Assembly: GCA_017853575.1 (NCBI GenBank)
Contig: JAFMJI010000009.1
Location: 24,436-88,435 of the forward strand
Origin: Chitinophagaceae bacterium
Lineage (GTDB): Bacteria > Bacteroidota > Bacteroidia > Chitinophagales > Chitinophagaceae
Reading direction: 5' to 3'
Length of the DNA stretch: 64,000 nucleotides
Part shown: positions 43,701-51,245 of the stretch, piece by piece
Layout of the letters: each line of letters starts with the position of its first letter
Numbering within the stretch: the stretch's first letter is position 1
The notes under the pieces: generated by a model
Databases searched by the model: none
The model's input: the letters and a program-made list of their open reading frames with translations, nothing else
What the model was told of the DNA's origin: nothing
Program-made: the position numbers and the translations under genes

Positions 43701-44116
43701 TTGGAAATTTGATCTTAAAGAGTCCCGTTATTTCAGTTGATGCCAACAGTTCATTAGAAAAAGTTACGATCGCTGAATTTGGAGGAAGAAAGTTGGCAGT
43801 AGCTACAGACCAAACAGGACTGTTGCGTTTCAATAATCTTAACCTAAGCAATGTTGCTGCACTGGAGATGAATTATATGATGCGGGCAGTACCTGATTTC
43901 GGGTTTGTCATCAGCTGGCATGTGAACAGTGCAGATGGACAATTATTGGGAGAAGTAAAAATAGGGCACGATACAGATCCAAAGGTGAATAAAGTAACTG
44001 TTCCATTGAGCAATGTTCCAAGTGGTGCTTTCAACCTGGTGATGAAAATAACAAAGTCGAATCCAAAAGAATCACAGGCAGTTGCCATTACATCTATGAA
44101 ATTGATTGCTAAATAA
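40739..44116 (+). CDS. ThuA / PQQ-type sugar dehydrogenase / PKD / cytochrome c fusion protein
   Basis: 1125 residues from the ATG at 40739 (MKSLLSCLLSL signal peptide); an in-frame ATG at 40727 would add four. Positions below count from 40727. ThuA-like domain about 24-240 (TKILVFSKTAGFRHSSII). A GSDH-type beta-propeller about 255-700 (CCHTGGSLTFG, LYLSTGDNS, GTRNSYRIAVD). PKD domain about 705-795 (TYVWHFG). Cytochrome domain with CKVCH (875-879) and a Met/His region (AMAAHPDL). A C-terminal carbohydrate-binding-like module ends the protein. It probably oxidises a periplasmic sugar and passes electrons to its own haem. A terminator follows. Confidence 0.9.
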   Translation: MKSLLSCLLSLMVLTTSAQTKILVFSKTAGFRHSSIIPGKPAIIKLGKENGFSVDTTEDASKFTDAVLKEYNAVVFLNTTGDVLNNFQQAAFERYIQAGGGFMGIHAATDCEYNWPWYGKLVGAYFKGHPKTQSAKLNVIDKSHISTSHLPDVWERVDEWYNFKKAPSKEDVTVLVTIDEASYQGGDNNGWHPMVWYHNYDGGRAYYTEFGHTDESFADPNYLKHILGGIKYAIGNGAKLDYSKATTQNVPEDDRFTKNVLAGGMFDEPTEIAILPNLDILVSQRKGELMYYNHVTQKADQVAKLNVYHKSGTPGVNAEEGFMGITADPDYAKNHFIYAYYAPVDTSVNRLSRFVFKDGQLDFKSEKVILDVASTRKICCHTGGSLTFGNDRNLYLSTGDNSTPFNQPNSKFTLDGYGPMDNRPGFEQWDARRSSSNTNDLRGKVLRIKVDEQGNYTIPEGNLFPPGTPKTRPEIYAMGTRNSYRIAVDKKTNYLYWGDVGPDAQEDKPNERGPRGYDEMNQAKKAGYFGWPLFIGNNYPYRQFDYETGKVGEFFDPKKPLNLSKNNTGLVELPPVSPAFIYYPYAASPDFPEVGTGGRNAMAGPTYHSEYYPSSTRYPSYYDNKVLFYEWIRGFFKWVTLDKDGNYEKMEPFMPHLKFNSAIDVEVGPDGRLYGVEYGSGWFTKNADAALFRIDYNGGNRAPKPVVSVNKTTGAIPFTVKVSAEGTTDPDKDALTYVWHFGAVTQKASASPNASFTFTKAGDYSIYVEVKDGKGAVTKSEVMKVYAGNEAPNVTVKNVGNNNFYFPGVPVPYEVLINDKEDGTTEKGTIDNKSVYVKVDYVSGTDKAQVVGHQIITSAMEGKNLAATLDCKVCHKENEKSIGPAYKQVAQRYQNDSKAKAYLSNKIIKGGGGVWGETAMAAHPDLKPSDAEMIVDWILGLNKKEEPSLPSKGIITPTEKDMGRGNIMQITATYTDKGGKGLRPQSGVGNLILKSPVISVDANSSLEKVTIAEFGGRKLAVATDQTGLLRFNNLNLSNVAALEMNYMMRAVPDFGFVISWHVNSADGQLLGEVKIGHDTDPKVNKVTVPLSNVPSGAFNLVMKITKSNPKESQAVAITSMKLIAK

Positions 44117-44136
44117 AAACCTTTTGTAAAAAAGAA

Positions 44137-44163
44137 GCCGGAGTTATTTTGCTCCGGCCTTTT
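44137..44163. terminator. Bidirectional terminator between convergent genes
   Basis: Stem GCCGGAG/CTCCGGC (44137-44143 with 44152-44158), T-rich on both strands. It serves the ThuA fusion and the minus-strand TMEM220-like gene, whose stop lies inside it. Confidence 0.85.
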
Positions 44164-44521
44164 TATTTGTGATAAGATTAATTGCAGCAACAATAATAAT
44201 GAGCATCAACCCACCAAACTCTCTTGTTTGTTCAATCCAAGGTTTGGTCGCCTTCATTGTTTGAACAAGGTTTTCTCGGTTGTGATCTTTAAACCATGAG
44301 ATAACGCCATCAGGGTCAATGAACAACCTGACTGCATAAATTGAGCAAAATGCAATGATGATCCAATGAGAGAATTTATCAAACTTCCCTTTATATGTTT
44401 GATAACATACAAATGCTGAAACCAAATAAATAGGAATCCAGATATATGGATCAGGGTCGTTGTACTGCAACGCTGCAAACACAATAAACAAAACTGCAAA
44501 AACGATATTAAGTGTTTTCAT
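44144..44521 (-). CDS. TMEM220-like small membrane protein
   Basis: 125 residues from the ATG at 44521; an upstream extension is rejected. Four hydrophobic segments (LNIVFAVLFIVFAALQ at the start; FGGLMLIIIVAAINLI at the end) and the conserved QYNDPDPYIWIPIY match the TMEM220 family. Function unknown. It is 13 bp downstream of the TIM-barrel gene in the same minus-strand operon. Confidence 0.82.
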   Translation of the reverse strand: MKTLNIVFAVLFIVFAALQYNDPDPYIWIPIYLVSAFVCYQTYKGKFDKFSHWIIIAFCSIYAVRLFIDPDGVISWFKDHNRENLVQTMKATKPWIEQTREFGGLMLIIIVAAINLITNKKAGAK

Positions 44522-44534
44522 TGAATCAATGTTC

Positions 44535-45425
44535 TTACAAATATTGTACAAGATTTGATTTGATATGTCCAATGCTTTGTTTGATGCTGTCGAGCGGATT
44601 ACCCGGACAAACATCCTGTTCAACAAAGAAATGTTTCATACCAGAAACTTTTGCATTTTTGAAAATGGTTGCAAAGTCGATTACGCCATTTCCTACTTCA
44701 GTGAAATTTTTCTTTTCCGTTTTATCCATGTCTTTTACGTGCCACAATGCAACCCTTCCCTTGTGTTGATTGAAAAGTTTGATAGGATCTTGACCAGCGC
44801 GGGATGCCCAGTATAGATCGATTTCCAGTTTCAAAAGATTTTTATCTGTTTCCTTGGTGAGGATATCAAACGGAAGTTGACCATTTACCTGTTCAAATTC
44901 AAAGTCGTGGTTATGATAGCATAGTTGTATGCCGGCTTTTTTGCAAATCTCACCTGCTTTGTTCAGGTCTTCTGCAATCTTTTTATAATCATCAAGTGAT
45001 TTTCTTTCATTGGGCATGAGGTATGCCACCACCATATAATCTTGTCCAATTGTTTTTGCATCTTCCACAGCTTTTTCCCATCCGTAAACAATGGTGCCGG
45101 GTACTTGTCTGTTTCCAAAATTTCCGTACATGTAATGTCCGCTTGCTGCTTGCAAACCAACATCAGATAAAAAAGTTTTGTATTCAGCAGCGCTCATGCC
45201 GAAGAACTTTCCATTGTAACCAAAGTTTTCAACTTCACCGTATCCCAGTGCAGCAACTTGTTTAATGGTTCCTTTTGCGTCTTTCCCGATCAGATCTCTT
45301 ACTGTATATAGTTGAACACCAACTTTTTTATTTTTTACATCGGTGAATGCAAAGCTATTTTGGGCGATGAATGAGCCAGCGCTGATCCATGCCATTTGTT
45401 TTAGAAGTTCTCTTCTTGTTGTCAT
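44535..45425 (-). CDS. Tat-exported TIM-barrel isomerase/epimerase-like protein
   Basis: 296 residues. The twin-arginine motif TTRRELLKQ is followed by a hydrophobic run ending SFAFT, so it is exported folded. The TIM-barrel core shows KVGVQLYTVRD, LCYHNHDFEF, LEIDLYWASRAG and LWHVKDMD, the xylose-isomerase-like metal-binding pattern. It may act on oxidised sugars in the periplasm, next to the ThuA fusion. A thioredoxin-like gene lies 10 bp upstream in the same operon. Confidence 0.9.
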   Translation of the reverse strand: MTTRRELLKQMAWISAGSFIAQNSFAFTDVKNKKVGVQLYTVRDLIGKDAKGTIKQVAALGYGEVENFGYNGKFFGMSAAEYKTFLSDVGLQAASGHYMYGNFGNRQVPGTIVYGWEKAVEDAKTIGQDYMVVAYLMPNERKSLDDYKKIAEDLNKAGEICKKAGIQLCYHNHDFEFEQVNGQLPFDILTKETDKNLLKLEIDLYWASRAGQDPIKLFNQHKGRVALWHVKDMDKTEKKNFTEVGNGVIDFATIFKNAKVSGMKHFFVEQDVCPGNPLDSIKQSIGHIKSNLVQYL

Positions 45426-45435
45426 TTTAGTTGAT

Positions 45436-45906
45436 TTATTTCTTGAAGTTATTTATAAAATTGGGGATATCACTTTCTTCGTCGCTGTACAATATCAACT
45501 GCTTGTTGCTTCCAAATAAAAACATGGAAGGATATTTTTTTGGTAAAAATCTTCCGATGAAATGATTATAAATGTCCAACGTTACAACTGTATTTTTTTT
45601 GGTAGAAAGTGCTGGTCCAACTTTTTTAAGAAAATCAAGTACAATATCTTTTCTGCTCATCGTAACCATCACGATGTTGAGGTTGTTCATTGTTTGATGG
45701 TTTTTATTGTATTCGGTAATAGCCCGAAAACAGTGAGGACATTCTGTATCGAAGAAAATAAAAAATGTCTTTTTCCCTGGGGTAAGGTTATTTGGTGTGA
45801 AGGCAGCACCATTGTCAATTCTTATAAACTTGAAATCCGGGATTGTTTTTACTTGGGCTGAGGCGAGTCCGCTGATCAACAAAAAGGCAAACAGTATATT
45901 TTTCAT
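45436..45906 (-). CDS. Secreted thioredoxin-like protein
   Basis: 156 residues from the ATG at 45906. A signal peptide ending GLASAQ precedes a thioredoxin/peroxiredoxin-like fold with CPHC (56-59) and a cis-Pro loop (KKYPSMFLFG). The protein is probably a periplasmic disulfide reductase or haem-attachment helper. This could support the cytochromes of the locus, but the role is inferred. First gene of the minus-strand operon with the TIM-barrel and TMEM220-like genes. Confidence 0.85.
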   Translation of the reverse strand: MKNILFAFLLISGLASAQVKTIPDFKFIRIDNGAAFTPNNLTPGKKTFFIFFDTECPHCFRAITEYNKNHQTMNNLNIVMVTMSRKDIVLDFLKKVGPALSTKKNTVVTLDIYNHFIGRFLPKKYPSMFLFGSNKQLILYSDEESDIPNFINNFKK

Positions 45907-46213
45907 GGAAACAAAGTGGTGAATATCCTGCATAATAGCAATTTTTGTTCAACAAAATTCCCTAGACATAAAACAATGCTCCTGTTTTAAATTGTCATGC
46001 AGCGTTCGTATATAAATTATTGTCATCAGAGGACGAAAAAGGTGTATTTAATGTGTATAATTAACACAAAAGTTAAAAATTCTTTAATTTTTTGTAACAC
46101 ATTTAAAATGAACTACATAAATTGTGTCCAGAAAACAACGAAAACGTTTGCAGCGAAGCATAAAATCAAACTTTTTATACCAATCACTATCTATTAATCA
46201 AAACAAAAATTGC
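45907..46213. other. Divergent intergenic region upstream of susC (307 bp)
   Basis: No gene seen. It separates the thioredoxin-like gene (minus) from the SusC-like gene (plus). It holds a proposed susC promoter (46121-46150), an AT-rich tract at 46060-46110 and an imperfect palindrome GTGTATAATTAACAC around 46051-46065 that could bind a regulator. No hairpin or riboswitch was recognised. Confidence 0.5.
46121..46150 (+). promoter_or_regulatory. Possible promoter of the SusC-like gene
   Basis: ATTG at 46121-46124, an 18-bp spacer and AACGTTTG at 46143-46150, each with one mismatch to the consensus. It would give a leader of about 57 bases before 46214. The -7 element overlaps an AAACGTTT palindrome (46142-46149). 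Confidence 0.38.
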
Positions 46214-49200
46214 ATGAAAAAAGTGCTTGCTTTTTCTTTAAGAGCTATGATGCTTGCCGCCTTCATGGGCTTGCTTGTATCAGCATCTTATGCACAGAAA
46301 AAACTCACTGGTAAAGTTACCGGTGGTGACACCGGAGGGGGACTTTCAGGTGCGACTATCAAGGTAAAGGGTGCATCAACTGCCACTACAACTGGCGTAG
46401 ATGGATCTTATTCTATCACAGTTCCCAACAACTCAACGTTGCAGGTTTCCTTCGTAGGATATGATGCAGCGGAAGTGAAAGTTGGAGAATCTAACATGCT
46501 CAACATTGTGTTGCAGGCATCTCAGAGTGCTTTGCAAACAGTAGTTGTAACAGGTTACGGTTCACAGGAACGCAGAAGCATTACGGGTTCAGTAGCCGTA
46601 GTAGACACCAAGGAAATGACCAAGTATGCTGCATCCAACATTGCGGATCAGTTGCAGGGTAAGGTTCCTGGAGTTCAAATGTCTACTTCAGGTGATCCTG
46701 GATCTTCAGCATTTGTGCGTATCCGTGGTATCGGTACCATCAACAACAACGAGCCATTGTATGTAATTGATGGAGTGCCTGTACAGAACGAATCAAACAT
46801 CAACTTCTTAAACCCTAACGACATTGAGTCTATTCAGGTGTTGAAAGATGCGGCTTCTGCATCTATCTATGGTTCAAGAGCTGCAAACGGTGTAATCGTG
46901 ATTACTACTAAAAAAGGTAAAGCGGGTACATCTAAATTGACTTTCGATGTTTATTATGGTAATCAATCACCTGCCAAGATTCCAACCATGTTGAATCCTC
47001 AACAGTTCTTGGAAGTACAGCAAAAATTAGCTGCTGGTCAGGGTATTCCTTTTACATCTAACATCTACATCAAACAAGGTGGATCTTGGTTATTGCCTGA
47101 TTACGCAGTTCGCGGATTGGGTGGATTCCTCGCAGGTGATCCTGCAGTTAACCCTGCAAAATATAACTTGAACCTTGACCCAACTGGTGGTGGAGTAGGC
47201 GACTACTTGATTCATCAAACCAACAAAGCCGGTACCAACTGGTTTAAAGAGGTTTTCCAACCAGCTTGGCAGAAAAACTATCAGATGTCTGCATCTGGTG
47301 GATCTGACAAAGGTCAATTCTTCTTCTCTGGTAACGTATATGACCACAACGGTATCATGATCAACAACCAGTATAGAAGATATCAAGTGCGTGTAAACTC
47401 TACATATAATATAGGTAAGAGAATTCGCGTAGGTGAGAACTTGAACGTTGCATATCAAACAACAAGATCTTCAGTTGGTAATCCAAATGAAGGTTCTCCA
47501 TTGATTTCTACATATGGTATGCCTCAGTTGGTTCCTGTATATGATATCAAAGGAAATTTTGCATCTCCTGCAAACTTCAACTCTAACGTTGCTAACCCTG
47601 TTGCTGATTTGACAAGAGCTCGCGACAATGCTCAAGGTCACAGCTTCAGAGTTACAGGAAGTGTTTTCGGTGAAGTGGATCTTACAGATTTCTTGACTTG
47701 GAAAACTTCTTACGGTTTGGATTATAACAGCGGTCCTGGTCAATACTATGGCACTCGTCGTTATGAAGCAACTGAAGGAAATACAAATCCTAACTCTTTG
47801 CAGAATTCATATTTCTTGAACAGAAACTGGGTAACATACTCTACGTTGAATTTCAAGAAAAGCTTTGGCGATCACAGAGTAACAGCATTGGCTGGTTACG
47901 AAGCAAAGCAATCTTACTATGAAGGATTCAATGCCGGTGGTTCTCAGTTGGCATTTGACAACTTCAACTATCGTTTGTTGCAGAATGTTAATCCTGCTAC
48001 TTTCTATATGGGCAGCTACAGAGGTGAGCACAATGTTGTTTCACAGTTTGCAACTGCTTCTTACAGCTACAACGATAAGTACCTCGCTTCAGCTACAGTT
48101 CGTCGTGATGGTTCTTCTCGTTTCATTGAAAACAAATATGGTGTTTTCCCATCTGGTAGCTTGGGTTGGAGAATTTCTAAAGAGAAGTTTATGGATAACG
48201 TAAGCTTCATCAATGATTTGAAATTGAGAGCATCTTATGGTATTCTCGGTAACAATGAAGTAGGTGGAGATTATCCTGGTTATTCAAACTTTGCAACTTC
48301 TTTGGGTACAGCCAACTATTCAATCAACGGTTCTGCTACTTCAAACACAGTTGGTTTCGAGCAAGTTTCAACTGGTAACCCTAAATTGAAATGGGAAAAA
48401 TCTGCTGTAACCAACATCGGTTTCGATGCGGCATTAGCAGGTGGTTGGAACGTGATGGTTGAATGGTACAATCGTTTGACAACTGATATGATCTACAACG
48501 TAGAGCTTCCATTGGAATTGGGTGCTGTTGGCCGTCAGGCTCAGAACATCGGTTCAATGAAGAATACAGGTGTTGATTTCTCTTTGGGTTATGCAAAACG
48601 CGTAAACAAAGATTTCAACTTTAACGTTGGCATCAGCGGATCAACTGTTAAAAACACTGTACTCCAGTTGGAAGCCAACTCTAATACATTCATCCGCTCT
48701 GGTGGATCAAGAATTGGTGACATCACTTATACAAAAGCAGGTCTTCCTATCTCTCAGTACTACGGATATGTACAACAAGGATTGTGGAAGTCTGATGCAG
48801 ACATTGCGAAAGTATTGTTTGCAGACAAGGGTGATGCAAAAGTTGGTCGTTTCCGTTTTGCTGATTTGAACGGGGATGGTAAAATCGACAACAATGATGA
48901 AACATACTTGGGTAGCCCACTTCCAAAATTGTTGCTTGGTTTGAACCTTACTGCAAATTATAAGAACTGGGATTTCACTGCATATGTAAGTGGAACGTAT
49001 GGAAACAAGTTGTTCAACTTTGTGAAATACTTCACTCAGTTCAACGCCTTCCAGCGTAGCCGCTCAGTTGAGTTCTTGACTGAAGCAGGTAAAACACTTC
49101 CAGTATTGGATGGTGGTGATAACTACAGCTCTCAGCGTAACAGCTATTATGTTGAAAGCGGTTCATTCACTCGTTTGAAAAACTTGCAAATCGGTTATTC

Positions 49201-49426
49201 ACTCGATGCAAACACGCTTAAGAAACTTGGATTTAGCAGAGCAAGATTGTACCTACAAGGTCAAAACTTGTTTACTATCACCAAGTACTCTGGTTTGGAT
49301 CCTGATGTAACCATCACAAATATTACTGAAGGTTATAACAGCCAGCGCGACCTTTCATTAGGTCTTGATAACGGACGTTATCCGCTTGCTAGAAATGTTA
49401 TCTTTGGTATCAATCTTGAATTTTAA
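46214..49426 (+). CDS. SusC/RagA-family TonB-linked outer-membrane transporter
   Basis: 1070 residues from the ATG at 46214; an in-frame start at 46124 adds 30 non-conserved residues. Signal peptide MKKVLAFSLRAMMLAAFMGL to SYAQ. A CarboxypepD_reg-like domain (KLTGKVTGGD ... GVDGSYSITV) is followed by the plug with QTVVVTGYGSQERRSITGSV, VRIRGIGTINNNEPLYVIDG and ASASIYGSRAANGVIVITTK, then the beta-barrel ending in an aromatic residue (INLEF). It imports oligosaccharides or other nutrients with TonB energy. The SusD partner lies 35 bp downstream. Confidence 0.97.
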   Translation: MKKVLAFSLRAMMLAAFMGLLVSASYAQKKLTGKVTGGDTGGGLSGATIKVKGASTATTTGVDGSYSITVPNNSTLQVSFVGYDAAEVKVGESNMLNIVLQASQSALQTVVVTGYGSQERRSITGSVAVVDTKEMTKYAASNIADQLQGKVPGVQMSTSGDPGSSAFVRIRGIGTINNNEPLYVIDGVPVQNESNINFLNPNDIESIQVLKDAASASIYGSRAANGVIVITTKKGKAGTSKLTFDVYYGNQSPAKIPTMLNPQQFLEVQQKLAAGQGIPFTSNIYIKQGGSWLLPDYAVRGLGGFLAGDPAVNPAKYNLNLDPTGGGVGDYLIHQTNKAGTNWFKEVFQPAWQKNYQMSASGGSDKGQFFFSGNVYDHNGIMINNQYRRYQVRVNSTYNIGKRIRVGENLNVAYQTTRSSVGNPNEGSPLISTYGMPQLVPVYDIKGNFASPANFNSNVANPVADLTRARDNAQGHSFRVTGSVFGEVDLTDFLTWKTSYGLDYNSGPGQYYGTRRYEATEGNTNPNSLQNSYFLNRNWVTYSTLNFKKSFGDHRVTALAGYEAKQSYYEGFNAGGSQLAFDNFNYRLLQNVNPATFYMGSYRGEHNVVSQFATASYSYNDKYLASATVRRDGSSRFIENKYGVFPSGSLGWRISKEKFMDNVSFINDLKLRASYGILGNNEVGGDYPGYSNFATSLGTANYSINGSATSNTVGFEQVSTGNPKLKWEKSAVTNIGFDAALAGGWNVMVEWYNRLTTDMIYNVELPLELGAVGRQAQNIGSMKNTGVDFSLGYAKRVNKDFNFNVGISGSTVKNTVLQLEANSNTFIRSGGSRIGDITYTKAGLPISQYYGYVQQGLWKSDADIAKVLFADKGDAKVGRFRFADLNGDGKIDNNDETYLGSPLPKLLLGLNLTANYKNWDFTAYVSGTYGNKLFNFVKYFTQFNAFQRSRSVEFLTEAGKTLPVLDGGDNYSSQRNSYYVESGSFTRLKNLQIGYSLDANTLKKLGFSRARLYLQGQNLFTITKYSGLDPDVTITNITEGYNSQRDLSLGLDNGRYPLARNVIFGINLEF

Positions 49427-49461
49427 TTAACCAACACACACGTATAATTAAACATTACACA

Positions 49462-51174
49462 ATGAGAAAGAATATAATGCAAAAATTAGCGGCAATAGGT
49501 GTTCTGGTTATCGTTATTATCAGTTGCGGCAAAGATTTTCTTGAAACACAACCTTATGGTAGTGTAAACAACGAACTTCTTGCTACATCTGCTAAAGGCG
49601 CCAATGCACTGTTGATTGCTGCTTATTCCAACCTAGATGGATTTTCTGGTTGGGATAATGGAACTCCCTGGGGAGGTGCTGCTTCTAACTGGACTTTCGG
49701 TAGCATTGCCGGTGGTGATGCATACAAAGGTTCAGAAGCGGGTGACCAGCCAGATATTACACCTATTGAAACAGGTAAAGTAGATGCCAACAATCCATAT
49801 TTGGAAGGTAAATGGCGTAACTATTATGATGGTATCTCAAGAGTAAACGGTGCCATCAAAGCTTTCACTGCTTTAACTGAAATTTCTGCTGCGGAAAAAG
49901 CAACTCGTCTTGCCGAAGCAAAATTCTTGAGAGCTTACTTCCATTTCGATCTTTGGAAAATTTTCAGAAACATTCCTTATGTTGACGAAACTTTAGAAGA
50001 TGTAAGAATTGGAAATACTGCAGACGTTCTTCCAAAAATCCAAGCTGATCTTACTGCTGCAATAACTGATCTTCCAGTAACACAAGCTGAATCAGGTCGT
50101 ATTACCAAAGGTGCAGCTCAAGCAGTATTGGGACAAACTTACATGTGGCAAAAGAAGTATGCTGAAGCCAAAGCTCAGTTTGACGCAATCATTGCTTCTG
50201 GTCGCTATAAGTTGAATGCTAAATACCATGATAACTTTAATGCAGCTACAAGAAACTCTGCTGAAGGAATTCTTGAAGTACAACAATCTATCAACGATGG
50301 TACAACTGATAATGGTAACAACGGTGATATCTTGAACTTCCCTTACAATGGCGGTCCTGCAGGATGTTGCGGATTCCACCAGCCTTCACAGGATTTGGTG
50401 AATGCTTTCCAAACAGATGCAAGTGGTCTTCCTTTGTTGGATTCTTATAGCAAAACTGATGTGAAGAATGACGATGGTATCAAATCAGCTGATGCTTTCA
50501 CTCCACACACTGGTAATCTCGATCCACGTTTGGACTGGACAGTTGGTCGTCGCGGAATTCCTTATTTGGATTGGGGTAAGCATCCTGGTTCAATTTGGGT
50601 TCGTGATCAAGCATATGGCGGTCCATATTCTCCAATTAAGAATACTCACTACAAAGCCCAAGAAGGTTCTTTGACTACTTCATCAGGTTGGACTTCTGGT
50701 TACAATGCGAACAACTTGAAGTTGATTCGTTATTCAGATGTACTCTTGATGGCTGCGGAAGCTGAAGTAGAATTGGGCAACCTCGAAAAAGCGCGTAGCT
50801 TGGTTAACCAAGTACGTAAGCGTGCTGCTAATCCTGATGGTTTCTTGAAGGATGGTACTGCTCCTGCTGCTAACTATGTAATTGGTACATATGATGCAGT
50901 ATGGACTGACGCTGCTACTGCTCGTAAAGCTGTTCGTTTCGAGCGCCGTATTGAATTGGGTATGGAAGGACATCGTTTCTTCGACCTAGTTAGATGGGGT
51001 GATGCTGCATCTGTGAAGAGTGCTTATTATGCAAAAGAAAAAGCGAAGAGAACTTACCTTGGTGGTGCTTCATTCACTTCAGGTAAAAATGAAATCTTCC
51101 CTATTCCTGCAAAAGCAATTACACAGAGTGCTAAAAATGGTACTCCTACCTTGAAACAAAATCCTGGTTATTAA
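49462..51174 (+). CDS. SusD/RagB-family nutrient-binding lipoprotein
   Basis: 570 residues. A type II signal ends IVIISC with lipidation at Cys22. The SusD fold shows KDFLETQPYGSV at the start, TPR-like helices (AEAKFLRAYFHFDLWKIFRNIPY) and the C-terminal RFERRIELGMEGHRFFDLVRWGD signature. It caps the SusC barrel and binds the substrate. The gene pair defines a nutrient-uptake locus; the substrate cannot be read from sequence. A terminator follows. Confidence 0.97.
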   Translation: MRKNIMQKLAAIGVLVIVIISCGKDFLETQPYGSVNNELLATSAKGANALLIAAYSNLDGFSGWDNGTPWGGAASNWTFGSIAGGDAYKGSEAGDQPDITPIETGKVDANNPYLEGKWRNYYDGISRVNGAIKAFTALTEISAAEKATRLAEAKFLRAYFHFDLWKIFRNIPYVDETLEDVRIGNTADVLPKIQADLTAAITDLPVTQAESGRITKGAAQAVLGQTYMWQKKYAEAKAQFDAIIASGRYKLNAKYHDNFNAATRNSAEGILEVQQSINDGTTDNGNNGDILNFPYNGGPAGCCGFHQPSQDLVNAFQTDASGLPLLDSYSKTDVKNDDGIKSADAFTPHTGNLDPRLDWTVGRRGIPYLDWGKHPGSIWVRDQAYGGPYSPIKNTHYKAQEGSLTTSSGWTSGYNANNLKLIRYSDVLLMAAEAEVELGNLEKARSLVNQVRKRAANPDGFLKDGTAPAANYVIGTYDAVWTDAATARKAVRFERRIELGMEGHRFFDLVRWGDAASVKSAYYAKEKAKRTYLGGASFTSGKNEIFPIPAKAITQSAKNGTPTLKQNPGY

Positions 51175-51195
51175 TTCTTGAATTATAATAACTTT

Positions 51196-51222
51196 AAGGC
51201 CGCACGAAGTGCGGCCTTTTTT
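51196..51222 (+). terminator. Intrinsic terminator after susD
   Basis: Perfect 8-bp stem GGCCGCAC/GTGCGGCC (51198-51205 with 51209-51216), a GAA loop and six T residues. The next gene starts only 24 bp later, so it may be expressed by readthrough. Confidence 0.9.
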
Positions 51223-51245
51223 ATTTGTTATGATTTGAAGCTGCT

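Noticed and set aside
46051..46065. Imperfect palindrome GTGTATAATTAACAC as operator of susC
   Set aside because: Arms are short and AT-rich, no regulator gene is adjacent; kept only as a remark.
46142..46149. AAACGTTT as a LacI-type operator
   Set aside because: An 8-bp palindrome is too short to be convincing and no LacI-family gene is seen.
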